NCBI GenBank assembly: GCA_015680685.1
Contig: MNCI01018178.1
Location: 148,926 to 212,925, forward strand
DNA from: Gnetum montanum
Lineage: Eukaryota > Streptophyta > Gnetopsida > Gnetales > Gnetaceae
Direction of reading: 5' to 3'
DNA: 64,000 nt
In this document: piece after piece, positions 22,736 to 33,810 of the stretch
Numbering within the stretch: position 1 is the stretch's first letter
Layout: every line of letters begins with the position of its first letter
Notes under the pieces: model-generated
Databases searched by the model: none
Told to the model about the DNA's origin: nothing
What the model saw: only the letters and a program-made list of their open reading frames with translations
Translations under genes and position numbers: made by a program

Positions 22736-23943
22736 GATGTTTAGAGGGCTTGCCCGAAAGACGTCGACAAAGAATACGAAACACCGGATGGGTAAAAGTA
22801 CCAACAACGTTCATCAACGGTTACTCAAGTGTCGTCTTGTCAATGTTGAAGTGCAGAAATGAGGGAAATGGGAGATAAAACGGTACGTGAGGGAATTTTT
22901 ACAAAGGTAAGAGGAATGAGGCTTGGGAAGACTCAAATGAGGTTCGGGGAAGACTCAAGTGAGGTTTGGGGAAGACTCAAATGAGTAAGTATAGTTTTTC
23001 GCGCATAAGCAATTAGGCCTTCTCTTGCGATTGCATTTGCATGGAGTTATGCAGTCATATTTTAGATGAAGGGATTTGCATAGATGAGTTGTGTTGCATC
23101 TACATGGCCTGGATGAGTTGTGTTTCATCCATTTTTCCAACCCCCTTCTTTTTTCTTTTTTTTTTGCGTCCACTAGGCGAGTTGCGTTGTGCCAGTTCAT
23201 GGACTTGACTGCAATGCAGATGTGGAAAGCGTATGCTGCATATTCACATTTTGTACAAGGAAAGCAGATGGAATGGTTAAGGAGGGGAACAAGAGAAAGA
23301 GGTAGGAAAATAGGGTTGCACTCCTAAGTAGGCAGGCTAACCTAAGCACCCATCTCAAAACGCTGTCTGTATTTCACTGTTCAGGTGAACACACTTTTGA
23401 ACGACGTCCTCGTAGCAAGTGACTTGCAACCAAAGAAGAAAATAGAGGACACCATTGTTCAGCCGAATCACCAAAGAGGTTGTTGAAACAAGTACCATTT
23501 GGGATGAGACAAAGTGAGTGGGCCACAAAGGAGGAACCATAGCAAGAGGCCAGGGTCTCAATGTTGATGCTCGGCCCATCATATCACCGTCAAAGGAAAT
23601 CAGACTCATCGCACCTGACTGGTTATGCAAAGAACCAACTAGGTGAATCTGTGAAGCCAGATTCTGATAGAGATGATGAGCAGAGATCCCCAAGGTCGTG
23701 GTTGATGAGAAGTCCTTTGGGGCTCCAGACGGCGAAACTAATCTCTCAGAGGTGCCACCGCTGAGATGGGTGCAGTGACGGAATCTCCGAGGGGTCAGTA
23801 GTATGCCTTTCAGCATATCCAAGGAATCAACAGAATGCTTGCGAGGTCGCGATGCTGGGGTTGTCCCAACATCCCATCCTGTTCGTGTTGCAGACGTGCA
23901 GAGATGGTCACGCTCGCCTGAGTTGTGTGTTGGCTATCTGTAG
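22736..23943 (-). other. Region between pol 3' array and 3' LTR of element R
   Basis: It holds a three-unit tandem repeat of about 23-24 bp (GGGGAAGACTCAA core, 22917-22986). It also holds a minus-strand reading of 155 codons (23822-23355), open for about 190 codons if no start codon is required. No known domain is seen. Accessory ORFs are known downstream of pol in Tat-group elements, so a decayed accessory ORF is possible. Confidence 0.5.
23355..23822 (-). CDS. Hypothetical 155-codon frame downstream of pol in element R
   Basis: The first in-frame ATG is at about 23816 (MLKGILLTPRRF). Upstream the frame stays open to a TAG near 23937, adding PRKHSVDS. There is a hydrophobic stretch (GVLYFLLWLQVTCY) near the C-terminus. 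No family is recognised. It stands out only because neighbouring frames are closed. Part of a spliced accessory gene and chance openness are both possible. Confidence 0.25.
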   Translation of the reverse strand: MDMLKGILLTPRRFRHCTHLSGGTSERLVSPSGAPKDFSSTTTLGISAHHLYQNLASQIHLVGSLHNQSGAMSLISFDGDMMGRASTLRPWPLAMVPPLWPTHFVSSQMVLVSTTSLVIRLNNGVLYFLLWLQVTCYEDVVQKCVHLNSEIQTAF

Positions 23944-24374
23944 GTCCCAGTTTTAAGTCTTGGTAGACTGCTGTTGCTGGTTTTAATTCCTAGTAGACCA
24001 TGGTCCCAGTATAAAGTCTAGGAGGACTGCAAAATGCTAGTTTTATGTCTTAGCGGATGGCGGTAGAGCTGTGGATGTTAGTTTCATGTCGTGACCCAAG
24101 GACAAATCTGTGCTAGTTTCACGTCTCAGCAGAAGAATACTTACCTGTGCCAGTTTTATGTCATGGTGGATAGTCGGTGCCAGTTTAGCGTCATGGTAGA
24201 TGCGTGCAGGAAATGCCAATTTTACATCTTGGTAGACCTATACAACACTGCTAGTTTTACGTCATAGCAGACAATTGCAATTTGCCATTTTTACGTCGTG
24301 GCAGACGATCGTTGCCAGTTTAGCATCGTGGCGGACGCGTGCAGAAAATGCCAGTTTTACGTTGTAGCGGATGA
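23944..24374. repeat. Hairpin-unit tandem array 1, 3' of pol in element R
   Basis: Thirteen degenerate units with core TGCCAGTTTTACGTCNTGGC then GGAY, at roughly 34-bp average period. Within most units GTC and GAC (or GAT) are spaced to pair around a loop of about six bases. The array lies directly after the pol end (24408), in its 3' untranslated region. Related units with different stems occur at 28076 and 32571-32710. Confidence 0.7.
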
Positions 24375-24407
24375 TCATTGCCTGATGTTCACACTAGATA
24401 TGCAGCT

Positions 24408-25500
24408 AGATGTAGTACCACTTTAGGTATATATGATTCACAGGATTTGGTAACTTGTTGCCATTGATATCTGCTAACTTGAATGCACCGTTGCCATACA
24501 CATTAGCTACCAAGAAAGGGCCCTCCCAGTTTGTAGAGAACTTGCCTACTGGTTCACGAACGGCCTTGAGAACCAAATCTCCCTTCTCATTTGGACATTG
24601 TTGAAGATTATGACGGTGCTTCTACCTTTGTTTATCTTGATACTTTTCAATGGTATCAAGTGTCTGTATTCGCTTCTCTTCTACTGAGTCCAAATCCATG
24701 ATCCGAGACTCGGTGTGTTGAGCGTCATTTATAATCGTGAAGAGGACCATCTGTAGAGAAGGAACTTATAATTCGAGGGGTAGCATCGCCTCAGATCCAT
24801 AGACTAGGCTATAGGGTGTACTGTCTATAGCTGTTCTACATGTGGTACGATACGCCCATAGCACATAGAGGATCTTTTCATGCCATCGTCTTTTGTTGCT
24901 ACTGAGCATTTTCTTGAGCAAATTGATGATGACCTTGTTCGTTGCTTCGGCTTGACCATTCGCTTGCGGATAATAAGGCGAGGAAAAAGATTGTTTGATT
25001 CCAAGGCTATCACAAAAAGATTTGGTTTCCACAATGCTAAATTGTGGCCCATTGTCGGTCATGATAGTCATCGGGAGGCCAAATCTAGTTACGATGTTAT
25101 CCAAAGTGAAATGAAAGATCTGTTGAGATGTGATTTTTCGCAAAGGGATGGCTTCCACCCACTTCGTGAAATACTCAGTAGCGGTGATTATGAAGCTGTG
25201 ACCTACGGAAGATTTTGGTGTGATAGGCCCTATAATGTCTAATCCCCATCGTTGAAAGGGCCAGGTGATCTGTGTCGTGTGTAGTTCTGTAGGTGACACA
25301 TGTATAAGGTTTGCATAATGCTGACACGTGTCACACGTTTTAACCTTTGTAAGACAGTCCTTTTCCATATATGGCCAATAGTATCCTAAGTGATGAATTT
25401 TAGCAGTCATGACTTGTGGTGCTATGTGTCCTCCGCACAGTCCCTCGTGAACTTTACCGACTATACGTTATGCTTGGTCTTTGTTAACGCAAGTAAGCAG
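24408..25500 (-). pseudogene. Element R integrase
   Basis: The zinc-binding HHCC region runs from about 25450 (HEGLCGGH) to CDTCQ (25340). The DDE core is intact: LDIIGPI, TDNGPQF and GQAEATNK carry the three acidic residues (25230-24930). The C-terminal module continues past a stop at 24766 with KGDLVLKAVREPVGKF, WEGPFLV and NPVNHIYLKWYYI, ending at about 24408; no chromodomain is seen. Stops are few. This is the best-preserved integrase in the window. Confidence 0.9.
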
Positions 25501-26100
25501 TACTCCATCGAAAGAGTATCTACAACGGGTACTATCTCCTATGATGATGTATTACCTAGCTCGCTTGAGGATTGCATCTTTTTGTGCACGTGTTAGCTCA
25601 TGCGGTGGTTCACCATGTAGGAGGTAAGTTTTAATGTTATCATACCATTCTGGCGTTCTATCCGCTAACAGTGAAGATACTTGCACCGTCTGAATGACAG
25701 GATCTGCACACTTTGTCATTAAGGTGGGACAAGTGTCAAACAGGTGCGATGGCACATTTAAAGCTAATGTAGCCAGTGCATTGGCTAGCATGTTGTCATT
25801 TTGAGGCACGTGTTGGGCATCGGTTACTCTGAACTACTTCAGAAGATCTTTAGCCACATCGCAGTAGGGTCATAAATGTGCAGCTTTGCAGGCATAGACT
25901 CCTGTGATTTGATTTATAAAAAGCATCGAATCACCCCTAATTGCCAGGTGTTGAACATCAAGCTCTCTGGCTATTAATAATCCCCTGAGGAGCCCCTCAT
26001 ACTCTACCACGTTGTTTGTACAGGAAAGGTCAAGCGGTAGGCGTGCAGATGTACATCCTCGGGTGACAATGTAATGACCGTGGCGGCATTGCCGCCTCTA
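25501..26100 (-). pseudogene. Element R second RNase H-like domain and linker
   Basis: FDRASTARGGNAA (26120-26080) carries the first Asp; after a frameshift near 26024 the next frame gives NNVVEYEGLLRGLL and IRGDSMLFINQI, with Glu and Asp in the archaeal-type RNase H pattern. The shift looks like loss of one C in a CCC run. The linker (25809-25552, LANALATLALN and onward) leads to integrase. Duplicate RNase H domains are known from Tat-group gypsy elements. Confidence 0.75.
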
Positions 26101-27872
26101 GCGGTTGAAGCTCTGTCAAAATGTAAAGTTGCTTCGAGGCCTGTTAGGAAAGGGCTTAGACTATGTACATGCTCGTCGGGAAATTCAAGCTCTATTTTCA
26201 CCTGACTGTCAATAGGTGATGTTATTAGTTGGTCAGCTATCGCTTGGCCTTTCGTAGAAGATTGACCAATGTAATGCAAATCGAATTCTGCCATGATAGC
26301 TTTCCAACGAGCTATCTTACTACTTTCATACAGGTTGTGCGTAATAGCCCTAAGGATGTTATTCTTGCAGATTATGTTGACTTGGCTACAGAAGAGATAG
26401 TGTCTGCACTTTTTGAGCGTAAATACTAACACTAAACAATTACACTCTACTTCATTATACCTCGTTTCATATGCACATAGAGCATGATTCAAGTAGTAGA
26501 TGGATACTTCTGACCCATCTTCCCTCTTCTGATAGAGTAATGCAGCTAAGGCTACATCTGAGGTTGCGAGGTAGATGTAGAACGGCTGATCCCTTTGTGG
26601 CGAGAATACTGTTGGCAAGCGTTGAAGTTCTTGCTTCAAACTGTCAAACGCATGCTGACAATCCTCTATCCATTCAAAATTAACCCCCTTTTTTAGCAGA
26701 TGCTGCATAGGGTGTAACGTGTCTGTTAGTCTCGAAATGAACCGCCTGATAAACTGTAACCTCCCTTGCAATCCACATAATTGCTTGAGATTTGTAGGGG
26801 GTGTCAATTCAACAATGGCCTTGACCTTGTCAAGGTCTACTCGTATACCAGTTTTCGATACCACAAACCCCAGCATGCGTCCGGTTTTGACTCTAAATAC
26901 GCACTTCTTTGGGTTGAGCTAGAGGTCATATTTAGAGCATCTTTTAAGGACTAATTCTAGATCCTCCGAATGATCTTCTGACCTTATAGACTTAATAGCT
27001 ATATCGTCAACATAATCATTCAGTCTTCCTAGGAGGTAATTGCTAAAGATGTATGTCATAGCTTGTTGATACGTAGCTCCGGTATTTTTTAAACCAAAAG
27101 GCATCATGGTGTAACAAAAGGTTCCCCAGGGTGTCATGAATGTTGTTGTCAGCTAGTATTCTAGGTTGATGCAAATTTGATTATAGCCTAAGAAGCCATT
27201 CATGAAGGATAGAAGCGCATGCCCAACGGTTGTATCCACGAGGTGGTCGATACTTGGTAGTGGGAAATTGTCCTTGATTGTGGCTTTGTTTAAGTCTCGG
27301 AAGTCTATGCAGATGCGTATCCCTCTGGTCTTTTTGAAGACAACCACAATGGTGGATACCTAGTCTAAGTAATCAACTGCATGGATAAAACGAGCCTGGT
27401 ATAGTTTAATGATCTCATCACGCACTGCTAGCATGACTTCTGGTTTAATTTTCCGTGCTTTTTGTCTAATTGCTTTAATACGGGGATCTAGAATTATGTT
27501 GTGTTGTATTAATCTTGGGTCTAGTCCCGACATATCTTCGTATGACCATGCGAACACTGTGACGTTATTCTGGAGTGCCTGTTTTATGTTGTCATGTGTC
27601 TTTTGGTCCAGTAAAGATCTAACCTTAAGGGTTTTAGTCTAACCTTTATGCGTAACCACAGAGACCTCGTTAAGGGGGTCTTCGGTTACATCTCCACCCT
27701 CCAGATCTAGCATGCGCGTCAATTTTATTGGCCAGTCTAGAGATGTTTCCGACGTGGCTATGGTTGCATCATTGAAGGCAAGGTTAGTTTCTACTAGTGT
27801 GGGATCAAATTGTCTAATGATTCCCCCACGTGGGCCCGTTAAGGCTAGGGGTGCAGATAAAGTTTCGTCCAT
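26101..27872 (-). pseudogene. Element R reverse transcriptase and RNase H
   Basis: The pol frame has an ATG at 27872 (MDETLSAPLALTG). Motifs in order: DPRLIQHNI (27520), PEVMLAVRDEIIKL, GIRICIDFRDLNKATIKDNFPL (27330-27260), GTFCYTMMPFGLKNTGATYQ (27120-27060) and YVDD (27014-27003), intact. Next come KCVFRV with LGFVVS, the connection (HPMQHLLKKGVNFEW) and RNase H (YNEVECNCLVLVF, IICKNNILRAIT). In-frame stops occur at about 27639, 27358, 27136 and 26922; each fits a CAG-to-TAG or TGG-to-TAG change. Pol starts 5 kb away from the Gag-protease frame, which is unusual. Confidence 0.88.
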
Positions 27873-28075
27873 TTTCCAACTGTCCTACAAAATCACCAAA
27901 TATGAAAGTGGTTAGGAAAATGCTAAGTTAGATGCTGCCAACGTTAATGTATGACACTTGGCGTAGTTTGAAAAAGGTGTGGCATGACATTGCCAAGCGT
28001 AAAGAGCTAACCGAATTTTGAATACCGTGAATAGCCTGTGATTAATGTGACCCGATTACGAGGCGATAAGGTACG

Positions 28076-28103
28076 GTAGTTTAAGGTCATTTCAGACCAT
28101 AAT
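28076..28103. repeat. Single hairpin unit at the divergent start region of element R
   Basis: TAGTTTAAGGTCATTTCAGACC: the same AGTTT-A core as arrays 1 and 2, but the stem is GGTC/GACC. It lies between the pol start (27872, minus) and the opposite-strand gene start (28347, plus). Confidence 0.5.
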
Positions 28104-28213
28104 GCATGCGATATCTGCCGCATTAATTACCTGATCTTCGGGTTCCAGCTCATACTAACACCATTGTTTGGGCAAGTCCCGCTTTAATCGAGCATCAAGT
28201 TGGTTATTTTTGC

Positions 28214-28220
28214 ATATAAG
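28214..28220 (+). promoter_or_regulatory. TATA box of the plus-strand gene in element R
   Basis: GCATATAAGTAGG at 28212-28224 lies about 130 bp upstream of the ATG at 28347. A purine-rich leader (GAGAGAAGGAGAAAGAGC, 28282 on) lies in between. No expression evidence is available. Confidence 0.5.
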
Positions 28221-28346
28221 TAGGCAGTTCTTATCGAAAACAGGCTGTTGGCCATTGCAAATTTGAATTCTCAACTATCGCAGAGAGAAGGAGAAAGAGC
28301 AAAAGATAACATCACGGTATTTGTGAAGGTGTTCAAGACTGTAACT

Positions 28347-31300
28347 ATGGCATCGAAGGTAAGAAGAAAGAATGCCAAATTGGCAAAAATCAACGAAGTA
28401 CAAGGGAGTCTGTAGCGTGCTTCGCAGGCCTTGGTCAAAGTGAGAGATGTTACTCCTCTGAATCGGTAGGCCATCCCTTACTTGCTCGTATTGATTTAGA
28501 TGATATGCTCCTTTTTTTTGTTTTTGTTTTTGTTAATTCTTTTGCGTCATCTGCGTAAACTAGAGTTTTAGAATGTGGACCTTGTATTGAAACAAGGGTT
28601 TAGATAGCGGTATTGCATTTATCGCCATTGTCTGAGACAAACCTTGCACTATTGTAAGGGTTTAAGTGACTTCGGCTGTATGGCTAGAGCGTAATTTGTG
28701 GTTTTTCCTATAGTTTTCCTAAGCATGCAACGGAATCTAGATGGTAACGTGTTTATGTTCTGTACAAGATAATGGTGAAACTTGTCCTAATCATTTTGGA
28801 CATAGTTGGGGTTTTATGTTCTATAAATCCTCTCGTAGCCAATGTTCCTCCTCCTCAAACTCGCGTACAGGGGAAGGCAATATGGTTCCGAAAGGGTGCG
28901 CTAGAATTTTTGTAGTTTTTGTTGCGTAACTACAGCATTATCATCTAGTCGCATTTACCGGGTGATGTGGCTGTAGCTATTTTGGAACATTTGTTGGTCA
29001 GTTCTACACAGGGCGTCCTGGCTTTCCTAACAGATGGGACTATTCATACTGGTCGACCTCAAGACCAAGAACTTAGTGCCAAGGGATTGAGGTGTTTAAG
29101 TTGGATCTGGGAGATGCCCAGATTTAGCTGTTATCATGCGTATAATACTTTGTTCGTGGCTCGTCATGTCTCAACCTACTTTCATAATCCACCAGGCACG
29201 GTGTATTATTCGGGCGGGTAAGTTGTTTTACTTGTGGTGTTGTTAATATGTTTTCTAATGTCTGAATTTGCAAAGCGTAGGATAGTAATGTGCCATATGA
29301 TATAGGTTCTTCATCAACGAAAATGGGTTAGTGGGAAATGATGATACATTGTCATGGACCGAAAGGGCAATAAATGAGTTTACATCCACTAGCAACATAT
29401 GCACTGGTGTCATGGGGAAAATGGCCTTCGAAATTCCTGAGTATCCTACCCGTTATGCCGATTCCTTCAAGAGTTGTCAGAACCTCGGGTGGTTACATGA
29501 GGAATGGACTTTGAACCTACCCCTCACCCTCGCGGACGTGCAAAGGAAGCTTCCTCCATTTCCTTTGCCATTTAGACCTGGTAAGGTTTCGTTATTACAA
29601 TTAGTTACAAGATTTTTTTTTGAAATGTTGCGTAACAATGTTTTTGCTATCTTGACTTGTGTCTTGTGTTATCAGTTAGAGAATCCTGGGAGATTACCAT
29701 CACGATTTCCATCCGCAAGGTGAACACCCTCCTCTTCTATTATGGAGACATAAAGGAAGCACAACGTTGGCTCGGCCACGCGGCGGCCCCAGTTGCGTTG
29801 GTCACTAAGCTACAGGAAGCGAGGCTGATGCATTTATTCCTGGCCATAACCCCTGATGTCCCCGCAAGAGAAATGTTAACCCTGGTTAAATCCTTCAGTG
29901 AGGGGGCTGAATGTTTAATGTGCATGTGCATTTTGATATCAACGCTCAGCTGTTTATTGACCTCTTTGGCGTTCCCTCTGATGGTCTTCCCATAGAGGAA
30001 AAATCAAGGAGAAGCATCAAATGTCCGGAAGAGCTGGTGGAGTGGTTGGGGACTAAGAAGGATACAAAGGGAATCCCTTGTGAAATGATTGAGTTAGAGG
30101 TTGCCAAGACCATTTATCCCCTCTTTTGAGCCCGAGCTTTCCCCAGAACACTCTCGCAGGGGAAGTTCTTTACTATAGATCAAGCCCGTATCATGCGAGA
30201 GGTGATCGAGGAGGGGACCCAATTCAACTGGGCAAGCTATTTCACTGAGGGGTTACACACTGAGATGATCAGGCTCTGCCAAAAGCTCGAGTCCCATTTC
30301 AGTATGCACTTCGGCTTCTTTATAGCTTGCTTCCGGCATTTTGCCAAATTTTTGGTGGTCCAGAGGAATGGGGTCTGGGTGCAACAGGACCGAGACCAGT
30401 TATCCAAACCCTGGATTTCCCATCTCTTCGGAACTATCCTGTCACAAGATCCTCTAGAGGGAATTGGGGTGTCGCTTTCCATGATGACTAGGGATGTGGC
30501 GGCACCACGAACGCGAGGCCCTGACAACGTAGGTGGGGCGCTTCCCACTTACACTGGTGATCCGTCACGGGGGAAGCACCTGGAGGCAAAGATAGTAGAT
30601 GCCTTGGTTCAGTGTAAAAGGCCTCGTTTAACTGAGGCACCTGTGGAACCAGCAGGTGGCACAGGCAGAACTGTGCAAGTCAAGTTTTAGCGCAGTAAAC
30701 CTCCGCCGGGTAAGCGTAAAGACATAGTGGAAGTTATGGTAATTGTTGTATTAGGCAACTTTATTTAGGGTATTCTGAATTATTTAAATGTGTTATATGG
30801 TATAAACAGGGAGACCTATAGAGCGGTTGACCCCTGAAACAGGGGTGGTGGTATTACAACGTGGGGAAGGGGCCTCAGTTTTGGAAGAGGAGGCCCCAAC
30901 TATTAGAGTGAGTGACGCGCAGACTCTTGTGCACGAAGAAAGAGTGGAGGTAAGGAATATTGATGCACTTCCCACTGGGATAGGAAGAGGTAATCAGTTT
31001 ATTAAAATTTTTAAGAAATTCTGCTAGTAACCAAACAATTTGACCTAATTATGCTACAAATGAACGAAGTGCATCCCCGTCCACCGTTGCAAGCAAAATG
31101 TGGAGGGAATTCCCTGATAAATTTGCCTTCATGGAAGGCATTGTCAGTGATATGATCGAGCGGCTTGAGCGCGTCGATCCTGGGGCTGGTATGTTACGGC
31201 TATAGTAAGCTTATTTTATTATAAGGTTATAATGTTTATTTATATTTGATTTAATATTCTTCATCAGGAGCTCGCCCTCGATGGGACTCTATGGAGCCCA

Positions 31301-32391
31301 TTGACCTGGACACTATCGAGCCTTCATCGGAAGGAGTGGTCGTACCATGCAACATTTATGAGGAAATTCATAAATGTGCGTTACGCTCGACTCGCTCCTT
31401 GTGGGAGAGTCAAAACGTCAATGAAGACCTCTAGAAGAAGATGCAGAGGTTAGAGAAGGAAAGGATGTCTCTGACCAAAGAGGTCGGAGACATAAGATCG
31501 AGATGCGAATTCCTGCAAGCGCGAGGAACAGGTGAAGAGGACTGGTGGACAGCTGTCATTGACTACGCTCGCTACTGGACCATAGTCAGAAACAACATAC
31601 AAACCAGTCGTGATTTGGTGGAGCAAAGGATGCAAATAGAGCTCTTGGCCCAGAAAAATCAGGACTAGAAGGACTTTTGTGCAAGTGTCCAAGAGTGGGG
31701 GCAAAAACAAAAAGATCATAAGAATCTGTATAAGGGAGAAAGTATTGCTTATCATCAGCACTATCGAGATTCTGCCATCAAAGATCAATCCTTGCGATTG
31801 TTTCTCGATGTCATTGGTGCATCTAAGGCCTTCGAGAAGTTCTAGGAGTAAGTAACGATGAGCGTGTCCCGGGAAAGAGAAATTACTCTTCCTGGGGAAG
31901 AGACTATAGTCCCTACCTTCTTTCCTGAACCACCCCGATGAACTAGCATGAAAAAAGGGAAGGTGAAGGCTGGAACTAATTTGGGAAGCACGGTTTGGTC
32001 TGAGTTGACCGAAGATGAAATCATGCAACGTCTGTGGATAGGATTAGATCAACTCCCCTTTACTGCGGATGCAGGACCATCGCGAGTAAGTTTGAGTGTT
32101 ATTAAGTTTTCTGGCTTGTCCTACCATGGATTTTTCTTATGTACTTGTTGTATGTAGTTACAAGGAATGGATGAAGAAGATGAACAGGATGAAGAGCACG
32201 TTCAGGAAGGAGAGAGAAATGACGCGGACCGTCCTCTTGGGGAGCAGGTGTTAGTGGAAGAACCTTGTGAAGATGACATTCCTCATGAAGGAACAATTTC
32301 TAAAAGGGACAGCACATTCGAAGATGATTTGTTAGGCTTAGAGGCAGAGTTAAGGGATACAGGAAATAGTGGTACTAGAGAGGATGCGTAA
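28347..32391 (+). pseudogene. Multi-exon gene on the strand opposite to element R, between protease and RT
   Basis: Proposed exons: 28347-28465, about 28770-29217, 29306-29580, 29676-30709, 30810-30989, 31070-31188, 31268-32085 and 32158-32391. Donors are GTAAGT/GTAAGG/GTAAGC/GTAATC/GTATGT and acceptors YAG or AAG; frames join across 29217/29306 and 29580/29676 in the right phase. The predicted protein is about 1,000 residues. It has a basic start (MASKVRRKNAKLAKINEVQG) and a folded-looking middle (FIDLFGVPSDGLPIEE; FGFFIACFRHFAKFLVV). Then come a Glu/Lys/Arg coiled-coil-like part (MQRLEKERMSLTKEVGD, 31441 on) and an acidic tail (32167-32391). Nonsense codons, mostly explicable as CAG-to-TAG or CGA-to-TGA, and a frameshift near 29910 make this copy inactive. 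Function unknown; a remote likeness to plant mobile domain proteins is only an impression. Antisense accessory ORFs are known in Tat elements, but downstream of pol. Confidence 0.6.
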
Positions 32392-32945
32392 TTGTGATTT
32401 ACGCACGATTTTATTTATGAGGTTGAACAATGGCAATATGAATCTTGGCATGATTAATCATGAGATTTTCTTTATGTTTTTAATTTTATGTCTTTATTTA
32501 TACAAAGCGTAAATAGAATTTGTTAAAGATTTTGGATAGGTGGCGTTATTGCAATTGTCTAATGGAGTTGCTAGTTTAAGGCCATTGCGGGCCGTCACAT
32601 AGCGTTTGCGTAAGATACAAACAGATTAGCTAGTTTTAGGCCGTGGTGGGCCATTACTAGTTTTAGGCCATTGCGGGCCATTACTAGTTTTAGGCCGTTG
32701 TGGGCCATCTGCGTACGTCAGAAAATGTAATTGATAAAAGTGTACATATTTGCATAATTGTACTAATATGACTAATAGAAGTCAAGAAGCGTAAATGGCG
32801 TAAAATGGGAAGCATGCATGGCATAATAGATAGAAAACATAAATATATGTATATTGAAGAAAACTGACAGTCAAATTTGATAAGCAGAAATGGAAAAACT
32901 AGTGAAAATGTAACGATGTGCGTAAATACCACTCAGATCAATCGC
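32392..32945. other. Intergenic region between convergent ends in element R
   Basis: Contains hairpin array 2 and several GCGTAA motifs (for example 32385, 32505, 32612, 32790, 32798, 32920). No protein-like frame. Confidence 0.6.
32571..32710. repeat. Hairpin-unit tandem array 2 in element R
   Basis: Four units of core CTAGTTTTAGGCC-NTTGC-GGGCC start at 32571, 32630, 32657 and 32684; the last three are exactly 27 bp apart. Each has a GGCC...GGCC stem around a six-base loop. The array sits between the convergent 3' ends of the plus-strand gene (32391) and Gag-protease (32946). Confidence 0.75.
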
Positions 32946-33810
32946 TAGCCTGTAGTTGTTTCTTGATGGCCTTTACGTTGAGCGATGCGTAAGGGCGAGG
33001 AGATTTATGAACTGACTCCTCCACATCATCCTCCTCTCCTTGAAATGGTAGGTCAGCCCAGGCTAGGATGTCATTATTCATTTCGACTTCTTCGGGAATT
33101 TGGACATGGGTTTGATCTTCAGGCATTTCGATTTCTGAACCCTGTTCTTCCTCGATGTAATTGACATCCCTAGGAGTTATTTCATCACCGTGTATTACTA
33201 CCTCTCCCCCTGCATAAGGTAGGTGTATCTCTTGATGTATTGGTGATGAAACTGCCCTCAGTTGGGCTAGCCAGGACCTCCCTAGAATCAGGTTGAAACC
33301 GGGCAGTTCCTCGACAACGATAAATGTGGCGTTTGTTGGGAACTAGTCTCCTACCACAAAATCGATATGCACCGTCCCTTTGACTTGAACTCATGCTCCG
33401 TTGAACGACTTTAGGCACGATGTTGTCGTAGGACTGATCTGGTTGACCAGACCCAACTTATCCACTATAGGATAAGGGATGACATTTGTAGCAGCGCCAT
33501 CGTCAACATGCACCCTCCGGATCCGGTGTTGACCAACCCGGATGGTGATGAACATGGGTTTTGTCCTCACTCGACCTTTCTTAGGATCATCTTTGATGGA
33601 TTCATCATGAAAGGTCAATGGGGTAGGTTTGGGTCATTCAGAGGTGAGGGGAAACATGACAGCGTGTATCGCTCCTTCTCCCGCTGGTAAGCCTTCATCC
33701 ATAGGTATGGATGTCAGCATACGGACCAAAGCCTCACGATGCTTTTGAGATGTCATAAGCAAGTCATAGAAGCTCAATGTTGTGTTCTTCTATTTTAGAG
33801 CCTGCTTGAC
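32946..33810 (-). pseudogene. Element R aspartic protease and C-terminal tail of Gag-protease
   Basis: VHVDDGAATNVIPY (33530-33485) is the aspartic protease active site, with D-D-G-A for the usual D-S/T-G-A. FNLILGRSWLAQLRAV (33295-33250) is the second conserved strand, and SPIHQEIHLPYAGG follows. An acidic tail ends QLQASD-stop at 32946. Stops near 33390 and 33342 fit CGA-to-TGA and CAG-to-TAG changes. The protein would process Gag. Confidence 0.8.

Noticed and set aside
24880-25242. 120-codon plus-strand reading
   Set aside because: It is the antisense shadow of the well-supported minus-strand integrase of element R.
31450-32028. 192-codon minus-strand reading in element R
   Set aside because: It lies antisense to exon 7 of the plus-strand gene, whose frame has splice sites and coiled-coil composition.
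27873-32945. A DNA transposon inserted between protease and pol of element R
   Set aside because: No terminal inverted repeats or target duplication found at the edges, and the hairpin units and GCGTAA motifs tie this part to the rest of R. Not fully excluded without other copies.
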